A stretch of DNA of 27,242 bases from a virus. Below, piece after piece: positions 1 to 7,237 of the stretch (its first letter is position 1; each line of letters starts with the position of its first letter). The DNA is taken from positions 1 to 27,242 of IMG/VR virus record IMGVR_UViG_3300001849_000026. One strand, written 5' to 3'. Position numbers and translations under genes: made by a program. The notes beneath the pieces are model-generated. The model did no database searches. It was not told where the DNA came from and was given only the letters and a program-made list of their open reading frames with translations.

Positions 1-2
1 GA

Positions 3-365
3 TCTATTAACCGCAGGATGGAAAGATCTGGCACCATGCTTGGTAATAAGGAGGCCATTGCGTATCAGATACTGGCCATGCTTAATACCAAGCTGTCGGA
101 TATTGTTAGCTGGGATGAGAGTGGCAATGTTACGGTCAAGGCAAGTCACCAGATACCTGAACACGCACTGCAGAGCATAAAGAGCATCAAGGTCAGGACT
201 GACCGGGATGGCAACAGCACTCTGGAGGTGGAGTTGTTTGATAAGGTAGGTGTCTTGCGTTTGGCGGCCAAGGCCAGTGGCTTGCTGGACAATCCAGATG
301 ACAATGACAAGCCCAGTGTGATCGATGTTAATGTGGTGGCGCCGCCGGTGCAGACAAGGGAGTAG
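3..365 (+). CDS. terS: Terminase small subunit, 5' end cut by the window edge
   Basis: Likely the C-terminal part of the terminase small subunit, which recognises phage DNA and hands it to the large subunit for packaging. The frame is open to the left edge: codons from position 3 precede the first ATG at 18, no Shine-Dalgarno sits before that ATG, and the visible 115-120 residues are shorter than usual for the family (about 140-180). The visible part has the pattern typical of Terminase_2-like small subunits: an LSDIVSWDESGNV stretch, a helix with IKSIKV, a charged strand, then a 'DK-x-LxLAAKASGLL' helix and an acidic tail. It is followed one base later by the transglycosylase-like gene, and terminase large lies further down the same chain, which supports the call. 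The family assignment is by pattern recognition, not by search. Confidence 0.72.
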   Translation, partial: SINRRMERSGTMLGNKEAIAYQILAMLNTKLSDIVSWDESGNVTVKASHQIPEHALQSIKSIKVRTDRDGNSTLEVELFDKVGVLRLAAKASGLLDNPDDNDKPSVIDVNVVAPPVQTRE

Positions 366-366
366 G

Positions 367-1047
367 ATGATTCACTATCACGGCACACCAATCACACCCA
401 ATTCTGCGCTGATGACAATGGCAGGCAAGAACTTTTGCATATCATATGTGCGCCCAGACAATCTGAAAGTGTGCCAGAAGATTGGGCAATCTTTGATGTT
501 TGATAATGGCGCCTTTTCTGCCAAGACAAGAGGATTTGAATTTGATCCCTATGGATTCTATGAATGGCTCGATCCAATCCTGGCACATCCCCATTGGGGT
601 GTCGTGCCAGATGTCATTGATGGCACGGTGGAACAGCAACGCAAGATGGTGAAGGATTGGCCTTTCCCAAAAGCATTTGGTGTTCCTGTTTGGCATCTGG
701 GTCTGCCAATCAGCTACCTGCTTGAACTCATTGACGATTGGGGCAAGGCGTGTCTCGGATCGTCTGGTGAGTATTGGCAGGTGGGAAGTTTTAAGTGGTC
801 TGGGCGCATGGATGAGGTATTTAATCAGCTTGCCAAGACTTTCGGACGCATACCTTGGTTGCACGGCATGAGGATGCTGGGCCAGGGTGATGGCCCTTGG
901 CCTTTGGCGAGCGCTGATTCAACCAATGTTGCCCTGAATCATGCAGAACAAATTGAATGTGCGGGGTGCATGGCAAAACGCATTGATTCACAAAACCCGG
1001 CATCAAAGTGGCATCACAAGGCAACTCAAGAAGGACTTTTCGCATGA
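367..1047 (+). CDS. TGT/DpdA-like transglycosylase (putative 7-deazaguanine DNA modification)
   Basis: A 226-residue protein starting at ATG 367, behind AGGGAG (357-362) and one base after the terS stop. It resembles a group of small phage proteins related to tRNA-guanine transglycosylase and the DNA-acting DpdA family. Visible motifs in order: DNGAFSA at residues 46-52, comparable to the DSGGF/DSGAF substrate-site motif of TGT; VVPDVIDG at 79-86; VPVWHLG at 106-112; LGSSGEYWQVG at 130-140; WLHGMRMLG at 164-172; and SADSTNVALNH at 182-192, where D184 is the candidate nucleophile, as in archaeal TGT. DpdA enzymes exchange guanine in DNA for preQ0 or a related 7-deazaguanine. The next gene, overlapping by four bases, encodes a VUT-family transporter of such bases, which strengthens the assignment. 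At 226 residues it is much shorter than canonical TGT. C198 and C201 form one CxxC, but a full TGT zinc site is not visible. It could instead act on tRNA, or be a catalytically divergent TIM-barrel protein. Confidence 0.6.
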   Translation: MIHYHGTPITPNSALMTMAGKNFCISYVRPDNLKVCQKIGQSLMFDNGAFSAKTRGFEFDPYGFYEWLDPILAHPHWGVVPDVIDGTVEQQRKMVKDWPFPKAFGVPVWHLGLPISYLLELIDDWGKACLGSSGEYWQVGSFKWSGRMDEVFNQLAKTFGRIPWLHGMRMLGQGDGPWPLASADSTNVALNHAEQIECAGCMAKRIDSQNPASKWHHKATQEGLFA

Positions 1048-1517
1048 AATTAGCAATTGCAATCTATCTGCTGGCAATGACTGCTGCAAATATCTCTGTA
1101 TCTACATTTGGCCCGTGGATAAGTCCCATCAATTCATTCCTGTTCATTGGGTTGGATTTGACTCTGCGCGATTGGCTTCATGTCAAACTGAAGATGAGTC
1201 AGATGTTATTACTGATTCTTGCAGGGGGTGTAATTACTTACATTCTGAACCCGACTGCTGGGATCATTGCGATTGCTTCCGCATCTGCATTCACGGCATC
1301 TGCCATAATTGATTGGGTGGTGTTCACAAAAATAACCGGATCGTGGCTGAAACGTGCCAATGCCAGCAATGTGGCGGGTGCTGCGGTTGATTCAATAGCG
1401 TTCCCCACCATTGCTTTTGGTGTACTTCTTCCACACATCATTGCGTTGCAGTTTGCGGCAAAGATTGCTGGCGGTGCGGTGTGGGCCGTGCTTATCAACA
1501 AAATAAATAAAAAATGA
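1044..1517 (+). CDS. VUT family (YhhQ-type) queuosine-precursor transporter
   Basis: A 157-residue hydrophobic protein, start ATG 1044 overlapping the previous stop (ATGA), with AGAAGGA about eight bases upstream. It carries the signature of the VUT/YhhQ family (COG1738), whose E. coli member YhhQ imports preQ0: LTLRDWLH at residues 39-46, an acidic residue in a membrane helix (AIIDWVVFTKI, 87-97), and the strongly characteristic stretch at 104-126 with RANASN, GAAVDS and FPTIAFG. Five or six membrane segments are visible at roughly 3-20, 28-40, 51-68, 71-92, 108-130 and 133-152. It is shorter than E. coli YhhQ (about 220 residues) and matches the compact versions of the family. Predicted location is the host inner membrane, feeding 7-deazaguanine bases to the upstream transglycosylase-like enzyme. 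The exact substrate is inferred. Confidence 0.78.
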   Translation: MKLAIAIYLLAMTAANISVSTFGPWISPINSFLFIGLDLTLRDWLHVKLKMSQMLLLILAGGVITYILNPTAGIIAIASASAFTASAIIDWVVFTKITGSWLKRANASNVAGAAVDSIAFPTIAFGVLLPHIIALQFAAKIAGGAVWAVLINKINKK

Positions 1518-3070
1518 AAACCAAAGAAACAAGCACCAAAGAGGTTTCTGCTGGTGGGCTGAGATTTGATTTCAGCGAGTCGCCCGTAATATTTGACTTC
1601 TTCCAAAGCAATGCATTTGTACAAGGCATCATGGGGCCGGTGGGGTCTGGCAAGTCTTATGGGTGTGCTGCCAAGATATTCAAGAAAGCTATTCAGCAGA
1701 AACCCAGCCCCCATGACAATATCCGCTATACCAGGTGGGCGGTGGTCAGAAACAGCTATCCCATGCTGAAGACCACCACCATCAAGACCTGGCTGGATCT
1801 GTTTCCAGAGGCCACCTTTGGCCCCATGCTTTGGACGCCACCCATTACTCACCACATCCGGCTGCCCGCCAGGGACGGGGCTGCAGGCATTGATTGCGAG
1901 GTCATATTCCTGGCCCTTGATCAGCCCAAGGATGTCAGGAAACTGCTTTCGCTGGAACTGACCGGCGCCTGGGTGAATGAGGCCAGGGAATTGCCCAAGG
2001 CAGTGATTGATGGGCTGACTCACCGGGTTGGCCGGTATCCCACAAAGAGGGATGGCGGGGCCACTTGGCACGGGATCTGGATGGACACCAACCCGATGGA
2101 CGATGACCATTGGTGGCATAACATGGCCGAGAAGGAGAAGATGTCTGGCCCGTATGCCTGGAAGTTCTGGAAGCAGCCGGCGGGTATTCTGGAGGTGGCG
2201 TCTGATGATTTGCCGGAAAATCCAGAGGCACAAGACCATGTGTTTGCGTCCGGCAAGTGGTGGAAGATCAATCCCAATGCCGAGAATATCAACAATCTGC
2301 CCACAGGCTATTACCAGCAGATGTTGCTAGGCAAGAATCTGGACTGGATTCGCTGCTATGCCGGAGGTATGTACACCTATGTGCAGGAGGGCAGGCCGGT
2401 ATGGCCAGAGTATGACGATGGCATCATGTCTGCCGAACTGGAAGCAGACCCTACCTTGCCGATTCAGGTTGGTCTGGACTTCGGATTGACACCTGCGGCC
2501 GTCTTTGGCCAGCGGCATCCCTCCGGCCAGTGGCGTGTGCTGCATGAGATCGTCACCTTTGACATGGGGCTGGAGCGATTTGGACAGCAATTGCTCAGTG
2601 AACTGCAGGTCAGGTTTCCAAAGTACGAGTGCCGGATCTGGGGTGACCCTGCAGGCCTGCAGCGTGATGCCATTTATGAGACTACGGCCTTCGAGTACCT
2701 GAAAAGCCTGGGCCTGAAGGCCGAGCCTACGGCCACCAACGACTTCAAGGCCAGGCGGGAAGCGGCTGCAGCCCCCATGAACCGCATGGTCATGGGCAAG
2801 CCAGGCCTGCTGGTACACAAGCAATGCAAATTGCTACGCAAATCACTGTCTGGCGGCTACCATTTCAAGCGGATTGCGGTGGGTGCCGGTCAGGAACGGT
2901 TCAAAGATGCGCCCAGCAAGAACGAACACTCCCATGTGGGCGATGCATTTGGCTATTTGCTCACTGGCGGCGGCGAATATCGCCAGCTTACCCGCGGCAC
3001 CAACCGCACTGCAGGCCAAACCTTCCTGGCAACCACGATTGTGACTGACGAATTCGATGTCTTTGCCTGA
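1514..3070 (+). CDS. terL: Terminase large subunit (packaging ATPase and nuclease)
   Basis: This 518-residue motor protein pumps DNA into the prohead and cuts it. Walker A is GPVGSGKS at residues 41-48. The Walker B/catalytic region is LTGAWVNEARE at 149-159, and a coupling-type motif WMDTNPMDDDHWW follows at 189-201. The C-terminal RNase-H-like nuclease shows three acidic sites: VGLDFGLTP (D322), RIWGDPAG (D378) and HSHVGDAFGYLL (D477). The length is normal for podoviral large terminases. The start at 1514 overlaps the transporter stop by ATGA. The bases before it are A-rich (1499-1513) with no recognisable Shine-Dalgarno, so translation probably depends on ribosomes that finish the transporter gene. 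The 3' end overlaps the next gene by 14 bases. Confidence 0.96.
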   Translation: MKTKETSTKEVSAGGLRFDFSESPVIFDFFQSNAFVQGIMGPVGSGKSYGCAAKIFKKAIQQKPSPHDNIRYTRWAVVRNSYPMLKTTTIKTWLDLFPEATFGPMLWTPPITHHIRLPARDGAAGIDCEVIFLALDQPKDVRKLLSLELTGAWVNEARELPKAVIDGLTHRVGRYPTKRDGGATWHGIWMDTNPMDDDHWWHNMAEKEKMSGPYAWKFWKQPAGILEVASDDLPENPEAQDHVFASGKWWKINPNAENINNLPTGYYQQMLLGKNLDWIRCYAGGMYTYVQEGRPVWPEYDDGIMSAELEADPTLPIQVGLDFGLTPAAVFGQRHPSGQWRVLHEIVTFDMGLERFGQQLLSELQVRFPKYECRIWGDPAGLQRDAIYETTAFEYLKSLGLKAEPTATNDFKARREAAAAPMNRMVMGKPGLLVHKQCKLLRKSLSGGYHFKRIAVGAGQERFKDAPSKNEHSHVGDAFGYLLTGGGEYRQLTRGTNRTAGQTFLATTIVTDEFDVFA

Positions 3071-3527
3071 ATTGCCCACCATGCCGGGTGTCACCTGGGT
3101 GCCATTCAACCCAGGCCATGTGGCAGTCATGGACATCAAGGCACAAAACTACCAGGCCATCAGCAAGGCACTCGATATTGGCAAGATGCTGGAGATTCAG
3201 GCCAGGTCTGGCCACGCTATCACTGCGATACTGCACGGCAAACCCGTTGCCTGCTTCGGATCGGTCAAGATCTGGACAGGCGTGGAGGAGATGTGGTGCT
3301 TTATGGAGGAGAGGGCCAGGAAATTCCCGGTGATTATGACCAAGGCCGCCATTGGGTATCGTGATTTCAGAGTGATATCCAACAATTTACATCGAATTCA
3401 AATAACTGTAAGATGCAGGGACACTCGCGCTGTCAGGTGGGGCCAGGCAATTGGGTTTGAGATAGAAGGCCTGATGAAAAAGTATGGCCCTGATATGGCA
3501 GATTTTTACATGATGTCTAGGAGTTAA
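3057..3527 (+). CDS. GNAT-fold phage protein, T7 gp13-like
   Basis: A 156-residue protein that starts inside the end of terL. It looks like the acetyltransferase-fold (GNAT) proteins found in T7-like structural modules, the group that includes T7 gp13. Residues 53-83 give consecutive strands (HAITAILHGKPVACFG, then EEMWCFM). The C-terminal half has the typical 'neighbour' pattern HRIQITVRCRD, AVRWGQAIGFEIEG and a final YGPDMADFYMMSR. In GNAT enzymes the equivalent region is a helix that stacks on acetyl-CoA before the GF turn. A canonical acetyl-CoA pyrophosphate loop (Q/RxxGxG/A) is not obvious, so it may be non-catalytic. It could modify or chaperone head proteins. ATG 3057 is the first start; ATG 3081 is a possible alternative. 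Confidence 0.6.
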   Translation: MSLPELPTMPGVTWVPFNPGHVAVMDIKAQNYQAISKALDIGKMLEIQARSGHAITAILHGKPVACFGSVKIWTGVEEMWCFMEERARKFPVIMTKAAIGYRDFRVISNNLHRIQITVRCRDTRAVRWGQAIGFEIEGLMKKYGPDMADFYMMSRS

Positions 3528-3529
3528 AC

Positions 3530-3781
3530 ATGGGTGGACTATTTGGTGGTGGTGGCGGTGGTGGGTCTTCTGCTGCTGCAGAGAAACAACTCGACCTGCA
3601 AAGGCAGCAGATTGCACAGCAAGAAACCCAGCTTGCAAAACAAGAATCAGACTATGCAAAGAAAACCCAGGCTGGCATGAAGGCCAGGCGTGGCGGCGGT
3701 CTGAGGTCTTTGTTGTCTGCAGAACGCAAGGACTCCGAGTTGGGCATTGGCAATGACACCAAACTTGGTGGGACTGCATGA
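3530..3781 (+). CDS. Small glycine-rich/coiled-coil phage protein
   Basis: An 83-residue protein with a strong Shine-Dalgarno (TAGGAG) before ATG 3530. The N-terminus is MGGLFGGGGGGG, followed by a Gln/Glu-rich helix (residues about 17-48) with coiled-coil character (QQIAQQETQLAKQE), then an RRGGGLRSLL basic turn and a polar tail. Proteins of this make-up are common next to portal genes in podoviruses, often unnamed. The role is unknown; the gene order suggests a virion or assembly factor. The stop is shared with the next start (ATGATGGCC around 3778). Confidence 0.7.
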   Translation: MGGLFGGGGGGGSSAAAEKQLDLQRQQIAQQETQLAKQESDYAKKTQAGMKARRGGGLRSLLSAERKDSELGIGNDTKLGGTA

Positions 3782-3942
3782 TGGCCGACATGAAGGCCAA
3801 GATGCAGGAAAAGGTTCACAAGGTGATGAAGGAGTATGCCGCCGGCAAACTCAAGTCATCTAGTGGACAGAAGGTCAAGTCCCGTGAGCAAGCAATTGCA
3901 ATCGGAATGAGTGAGGCCAGGCAGGCAGTCAAGAAGAAATAA
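3778..3942 (+). CDS. Small basic protein, DUF6496-like
   Basis: A 54-residue gene that fills the gap between its neighbours exactly. It starts at ATG 3778 or 3781, overlapping the preceding TGA, and its TAA at 3940-3942 shares a base with the next ATG. The protein is Lys-rich with a helical N-terminus, then GKLKSSSGQKVKSREQAIAI and MSEARQAVKKK. This matches the DUF6496 pattern (GKL-SSSG-KV-s-QAIAIA-SEAR), a short domain frequent in phage and bacterial small proteins of unknown function. Its basic nature and place in the head module suggest nucleic acid or capsid contact, which is inference only. Confidence 0.75.
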   Translation: MMADMKAKMQEKVHKVMKEYAAGKLKSSSGQKVKSREQAIAIGMSEARQAVKKK

Positions 3943-4529
3943 TGGCCATCATCTATGTTCAAAGAGAGTCAGAGAATCAGAAGACACAACTTGTCGCCCT
4001 AACCCAGAAAGATAAGGACGGCAATCAACTTCTGAATGGATCTGATGCGCCCGTTATTGTTGTTGATGTAAACCATCAGCGACTGCATGAGGGCCGGGCA
4101 TTCTTTGCATCGCACATCATCAACAATGGAAGCACCCTGCCAAATGGGTCTTCCATTGATTTTGTGTTTGCAGCCGGGCCAGGCACAACAATGCACCTGA
4201 CCTATGGTGGCGCGTGTGGTGGCGATGCTGAAATCTTGCTGTATGAAGGAACCACATCCACAGGTGGAACCTCATACACACCTCTAAAAAGAAATCGGAC
4301 ATCAAGCACCATCAGCAATGTTGCCATGGTGCTGAATCCAACTGTAAACACCACCGGCACACTGATCTATTCAGATTTGATCATTGGTGGTGGCAAAACA
4401 AAAACAGGTGGTGGTGACACAACATCCCTTGAATTTGTCTTGCTACCTCTTACAAATTACATGGTCAGACTAACCAACACATCTGGATCAAACCAGGTAG
4501 CCGTTTTAACGCTTGAGTGGTACGAATAA
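3942..4529 (+). CDS. Predicted virion structural protein (beta-rich, decoration-like)
   Basis: A 195-residue protein without membrane or catalytic motifs. It has the regular Gly/Thr/Asn-rich beta-strand pattern of a family widespread in phage head modules: HEGRAFFASHIINNGS (residues about 49-64), TTMHLTYGG, an ILLYEGTTST strand, the conserved PLKRNRTSS segment and a final VLTLEWYE. Such proteins often sit beside portal or capsid genes and may be head decoration or fibre-like components; the exact role is not established here. Start TAATG overlaps the previous stop. A five-codon minicistron overlaps its own stop (4529-4546) before the portal gene. Confidence 0.68.
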   Translation: MAIIYVQRESENQKTQLVALTQKDKDGNQLLNGSDAPVIVVDVNHQRLHEGRAFFASHIINNGSTLPNGSSIDFVFAAGPGTTMHLTYGGACGGDAEILLYEGTTSTGGTSYTPLKRNRTSSTISNVAMVLNPTVNTTGTLIYSDLIIGGGKTKTGGGDTTSLEFVLLPLTNYMVRLTNTSGSNQVAVLTLEWYE

Positions 4530-4563
4530 TGGCAACAAGCAGGTAAAACATAAGAGGACTAAT

Positions 4564-6132
4564 ATGGCAAAGATGACGGTTGAGCAAATACTGCAGCGTC
4601 ACAAGATAGCGCAGACCAAGAAGGACGATTTCCGCAGTCTGTATGAAGACGCGATGGAATTTGCCCTGCCCCAGCGCAATCTGTACGGTGGCGAGTACGA
4701 GGGCAAGGTGGGCGGCAAGCGCAAGATGACCAGGGTCTTTGACTCCACGGCCATCAACAGCACCCAGCGGTTTGCCAACAGGCTGCAGTCTGGCATATTC
4801 CCGCCCCAGCGCAAGTGGTGCCGCCTCGAACCCGGCTCAGACATCCCATTGGATCGGCGCAGCCAGGTTCAAATGATGCTGGATATGTATGCAGACAAGA
4901 TGTTTGCGGTACTAAAGCAGTCCAATTTTGACATTGCCATGGGCGAGTTCCTGCTGGATCTGTCTGTTGGCACCGCGGTCATGCTGGTTCAGAAGGGTGA
5001 TGCGGTCAACCCCATCAACTTCATTCCGGTGCCACAGTACCTGGTCAGCTTCGAGGAAGGCGCCAATGGCCAGGTGGACAATGTGTACCGCAAGATGCGG
5101 CTCAAGGGCGAATCCATCCAGATGCAGTGGAAGGATGCCAACATCCCGCCAGACCTGCAGAAACTGATCTCCGACAAGCCCACCGAGGAGGTGGATCTGA
5201 TCGAGGCAACGGTGCTGAACCTGGATCGGGGCGACTATTGCTACCATGTGGTACATGAGAAGTCCAAGTCAGAGATTGTTTACCGCAAGCTGAAGTCTAG
5301 CCCATGGGTGGTCAGCAGGTACATGAAGGTGGCCGGCGAGATCTACGGCCGTGGCCCGGTACTAACCGCACTGCCGGACATCAAGACGCTGAACAAGGTC
5401 AAGGAACTGCTGCTTAAGAATGCAAGCCTGGCCATCACTGGCGTGTACACCGCGGCCGATGATGGTGTGCTGAATCCTGCCAATGTCAAGATCACTCCCG
5501 GCGCCATCATACCGGTGGCCAGGAATGGCGGCCCACAGGGCGAGGCACTAAAGCCACTGCCCCGTGCCGGTGACTTCAATGTCAGCCAGATTGTGATCAA
5601 CGATTTGGTGGCATCCATCAAGCGCACACTGCTGGACGAGAGTCTGCCCCCAGACAATATGTCTGCCAGGTCTGCCACCGAGGTGGTGGAGCGCATGAAG
5701 GAATTGGCCCAGAACCTGGGTTCAGCCTTTGGCCGGTTGATCAACGAAACCATGATCCCACTGGTCACCAAGATTCTGGAGGTCATGGATCAGGACGGCA
5801 TGATCGTGCTGCCAATCCAGGTCAATGGCCTGGAGGTCAAGGTAAGCCCCGTGTCTCCGCTGGCCATGGCTCAGAACATGGACGAAATCAACAACATTCT
5901 GCAGTTCATGCAGATTGCTGCCGGCATGGGGCCAGAGGGCCAAATGGCCATCAAGGCAGGCACCGCCATCGACTACATTGCCGACAAGCTGGGCGTGCCG
6001 ATCCAGGTGCGTACCACCGGAGAGGAGCGCCGCGGTCTGATGCAGCAAATGGCGCAAGCAGCGGCCATGGCACAGCAACAGCAGCAGGCATTGCCGGCGC
6101 CTGAAGCCGCGCCTGCAGGGGCCATGGCATGA
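4564..6132 (+). CDS. Portal protein (head-tail connector)
   Basis: A 522-residue portal, the dodecameric ring at the packaging vertex that binds terminase and later the tail. ATG 4564 is preferred because GAGG (4554-4557) sits six bases upstream; a 17-codon upstream extension to 4513 lacks such a site and overlaps the previous gene. The sequence has the typical head-tail connector opening: 'FRSLYEDAMEFALPQRN', 'TRVFDSTAINSTQRFANRLQSGIFPP' split by short turns, then RKWCRLEPG. The middle has YMKVAGEIYGRGP. The C-terminal helical region has RSATEVVERMKE and a Gln-rich end (MAQQQQQALPAPEAAP). It overlaps the next gene by ATGA. Confidence 0.93.
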   Translation: MAKMTVEQILQRHKIAQTKKDDFRSLYEDAMEFALPQRNLYGGEYEGKVGGKRKMTRVFDSTAINSTQRFANRLQSGIFPPQRKWCRLEPGSDIPLDRRSQVQMMLDMYADKMFAVLKQSNFDIAMGEFLLDLSVGTAVMLVQKGDAVNPINFIPVPQYLVSFEEGANGQVDNVYRKMRLKGESIQMQWKDANIPPDLQKLISDKPTEEVDLIEATVLNLDRGDYCYHVVHEKSKSEIVYRKLKSSPWVVSRYMKVAGEIYGRGPVLTALPDIKTLNKVKELLLKNASLAITGVYTAADDGVLNPANVKITPGAIIPVARNGGPQGEALKPLPRAGDFNVSQIVINDLVASIKRTLLDESLPPDNMSARSATEVVERMKELAQNLGSAFGRLINETMIPLVTKILEVMDQDGMIVLPIQVNGLEVKVSPVSPLAMAQNMDEINNILQFMQIAAGMGPEGQMAIKAGTAIDYIADKLGVPIQVRTTGEERRGLMQQMAQAAAMAQQQQQALPAPEAAPAGAMA

Positions 6133-6386
6133 GTGGGTGGGAAGACCTAGAACAAGACCCCTTTACCTTTGAGCCTGGGCAAGAGGGAGTCGATTTGAAC
6201 TTTCAGATGGCCAAGACATTTGGCACAGATGAGGGTCAAAAAGTGTTAGCGTGGCTGCGACAGTTTTATCTGGAGCAACCGTGCTGGCAACCAGGCGCGG
6301 ACAGTTCAATGGGAATGTTCCGAGAGGGACAGAACAGCGTCATCCGCGATATTGAAAACCGTATCAGAAAGGCTAAACAACGATGA
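6129..6386 (+). CDS. Bbp19-like small phage protein
   Basis: An 85-residue protein lying between portal and scaffold, overlapping both by ATGA. The pattern 'FQMAKTFGTDEGQKVLAWLR' followed by 'MFREGQNSVIRDIENRI' matches a small family seen at this location in many podoviruses, typified by Bordetella phage Bbp19. The function is unknown. Conserved synteny suggests an assembly or connector accessory. No membrane segment or catalytic motif is visible. Confidence 0.72.
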   Translation: MSGWEDLEQDPFTFEPGQEGVDLNFQMAKTFGTDEGQKVLAWLRQFYLEQPCWQPGADSSMGMFREGQNSVIRDIENRIRKAKQR

Positions 6387-7150
6387 GTGATGCAAATGAC
6401 AACCCTGGCCTGCTGGCCGCTGCAGCCGATGAGGATGCACCTGCCGAGCAGACAACCGAGGGCCAAGAGCAATCAATCAGTCATGTTCAAGGAACAGCAG
6501 AACAGGATGATGCCCCTCTTGAGCGCCCGGACTTCTGGCCAGAGAAATTCTGGAAAAAGGAAGAGGCTGCCCCAGACCTGGAAGGCATATCCAAATCCTA
6601 CATAGAGTTGGAGAAACGGTTCCGGGCTGGAGGCCACAAGCCCCCAGAAAATGGGGAATACGATATCGCTTCGCTAGGCCTGAGTTCCGATGACCCGGTA
6701 GTCAAAAGCTATGTTGGGTGGGCGCAACGGTATGGCATTAGCCAGACCGCCTTCGAGGAACTGGCCAAGGAAGTGAGCGGCATAGGCGCAAACACCGTGG
6801 CCGAGGCCAAGCAAAGTGTGCAGCAGGAACTCGAAGCACTTGGCCCCAATGCCAAGGCCATAGTCACAGACATGGCCAGGTGGGGCAGGGGCATGGTTCA
6901 GAAGGGCATCTGGGGCCAGGAAGAGTTCAACGAGTTCACCCGCTGGGGAGACACCGCCAAGGGCATTAAAGCGCTGCAAAAGCTGCGGGAAACCTACGAG
7001 GGCAGGGTGCCCACAGAAACACTCAGGCAGGATCCTGACGGGGTTATGAGCAAGGATGAACTGGACGCCATGGTGGCCAATCCTGAGTACCGCAAAAACC
7101 CGGCCTACCGAGCCAAGGTAGAGAAGTTGTTTGAGAAGATGTATGGTTAG
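6383..7150 (+). CDS. Capsid assembly scaffolding protein
   Basis: A 255-residue scaffold placed between portal and capsid genes, as in T7-like phages. The N-terminal 60 residues are acidic and low-complexity (Asp/Glu/Gln/Ala). Then come RPDFWPEKFWKKE and ISKSYIELEKRFRAGG, a motif pair usual in podoviral scaffolds, followed by helical segments (residues about 100-215). The C-terminus is charged (PAYRAKVEKLFEKMYG), the part that normally binds the capsid shell. It would guide capsid subunits into a prohead and leave before DNA entry. The gene ends 40 bases before a terminator pair. Confidence 0.88.
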   Translation: MSDANDNPGLLAAAADEDAPAEQTTEGQEQSISHVQGTAEQDDAPLERPDFWPEKFWKKEEAAPDLEGISKSYIELEKRFRAGGHKPPENGEYDIASLGLSSDDPVVKSYVGWAQRYGISQTAFEELAKEVSGIGANTVAEAKQSVQQELEALGPNAKAIVTDMARWGRGMVQKGIWGQEEFNEFTRWGDTAKGIKALQKLRETYEGRVPTETLRQDPDGVMSKDELDAMVANPEYRKNPAYRAKVEKLFEKMYG

Positions 7151-7171
7151 GGGGCAGTTGCTATTCTCCAT

Positions 7172-7220
7172 CTAAGGGTAAACCCTTAGTTAAGCCAGGA
7201 CTTGTGCCTGGCTTTTTTTT
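7172..7220 (+). terminator. Intrinsic terminator after the scaffold gene, with an adjacent hairpin
   Basis: Two perfect hairpins lie in tandem. The first pairs CTAAGGG (7172-7178) with CCCTTAG (7183-7189) around a TAAA loop. The second pairs AGCCAGG (7193-7199) with CCTGGCT (7207-7213) around a 7-nt loop and runs directly into eight Ts (7213-7220), the standard form of a rho-independent terminator. It would end or attenuate transcripts from the packaging/portal block before the capsid gene. Confidence 0.88.
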
Positions 7221-7231
7221 GTGTTTATAAT
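7202..7231 (+). promoter_or_regulatory. Possible weak sigma-70 promoter
   Basis: TATAAT at 7226-7231 is a perfect -10 box. The best -35 is TTGTGC at 7202-7207 with an 18-base spacer, matching the consensus only in TTG. It overlaps the terminator stem. If active, transcription would start near 7238 and run into the hairpin terminator ending at about 7336, making an RNA of about 100 nt. An AT-rich chance match is the alternative. Confidence 0.3.
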
Positions 7232-7237
7232 GTTTGC

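Noticed and set aside
1238-2239. Long 333-codon frame on the minus strand across the transporter and terL
   Set aside because: It lies antisense to two well-supported genes, has odd Pro/His/Gly-rich composition, and is a typical shadow of the + strand codon pattern.
4529-4546. Five-codon minicistron before the portal gene
   Set aside because: It starts at the overlapping TAATG but has no site of its own and is too short to claim as a gene; it could only be a re-initiation relay.
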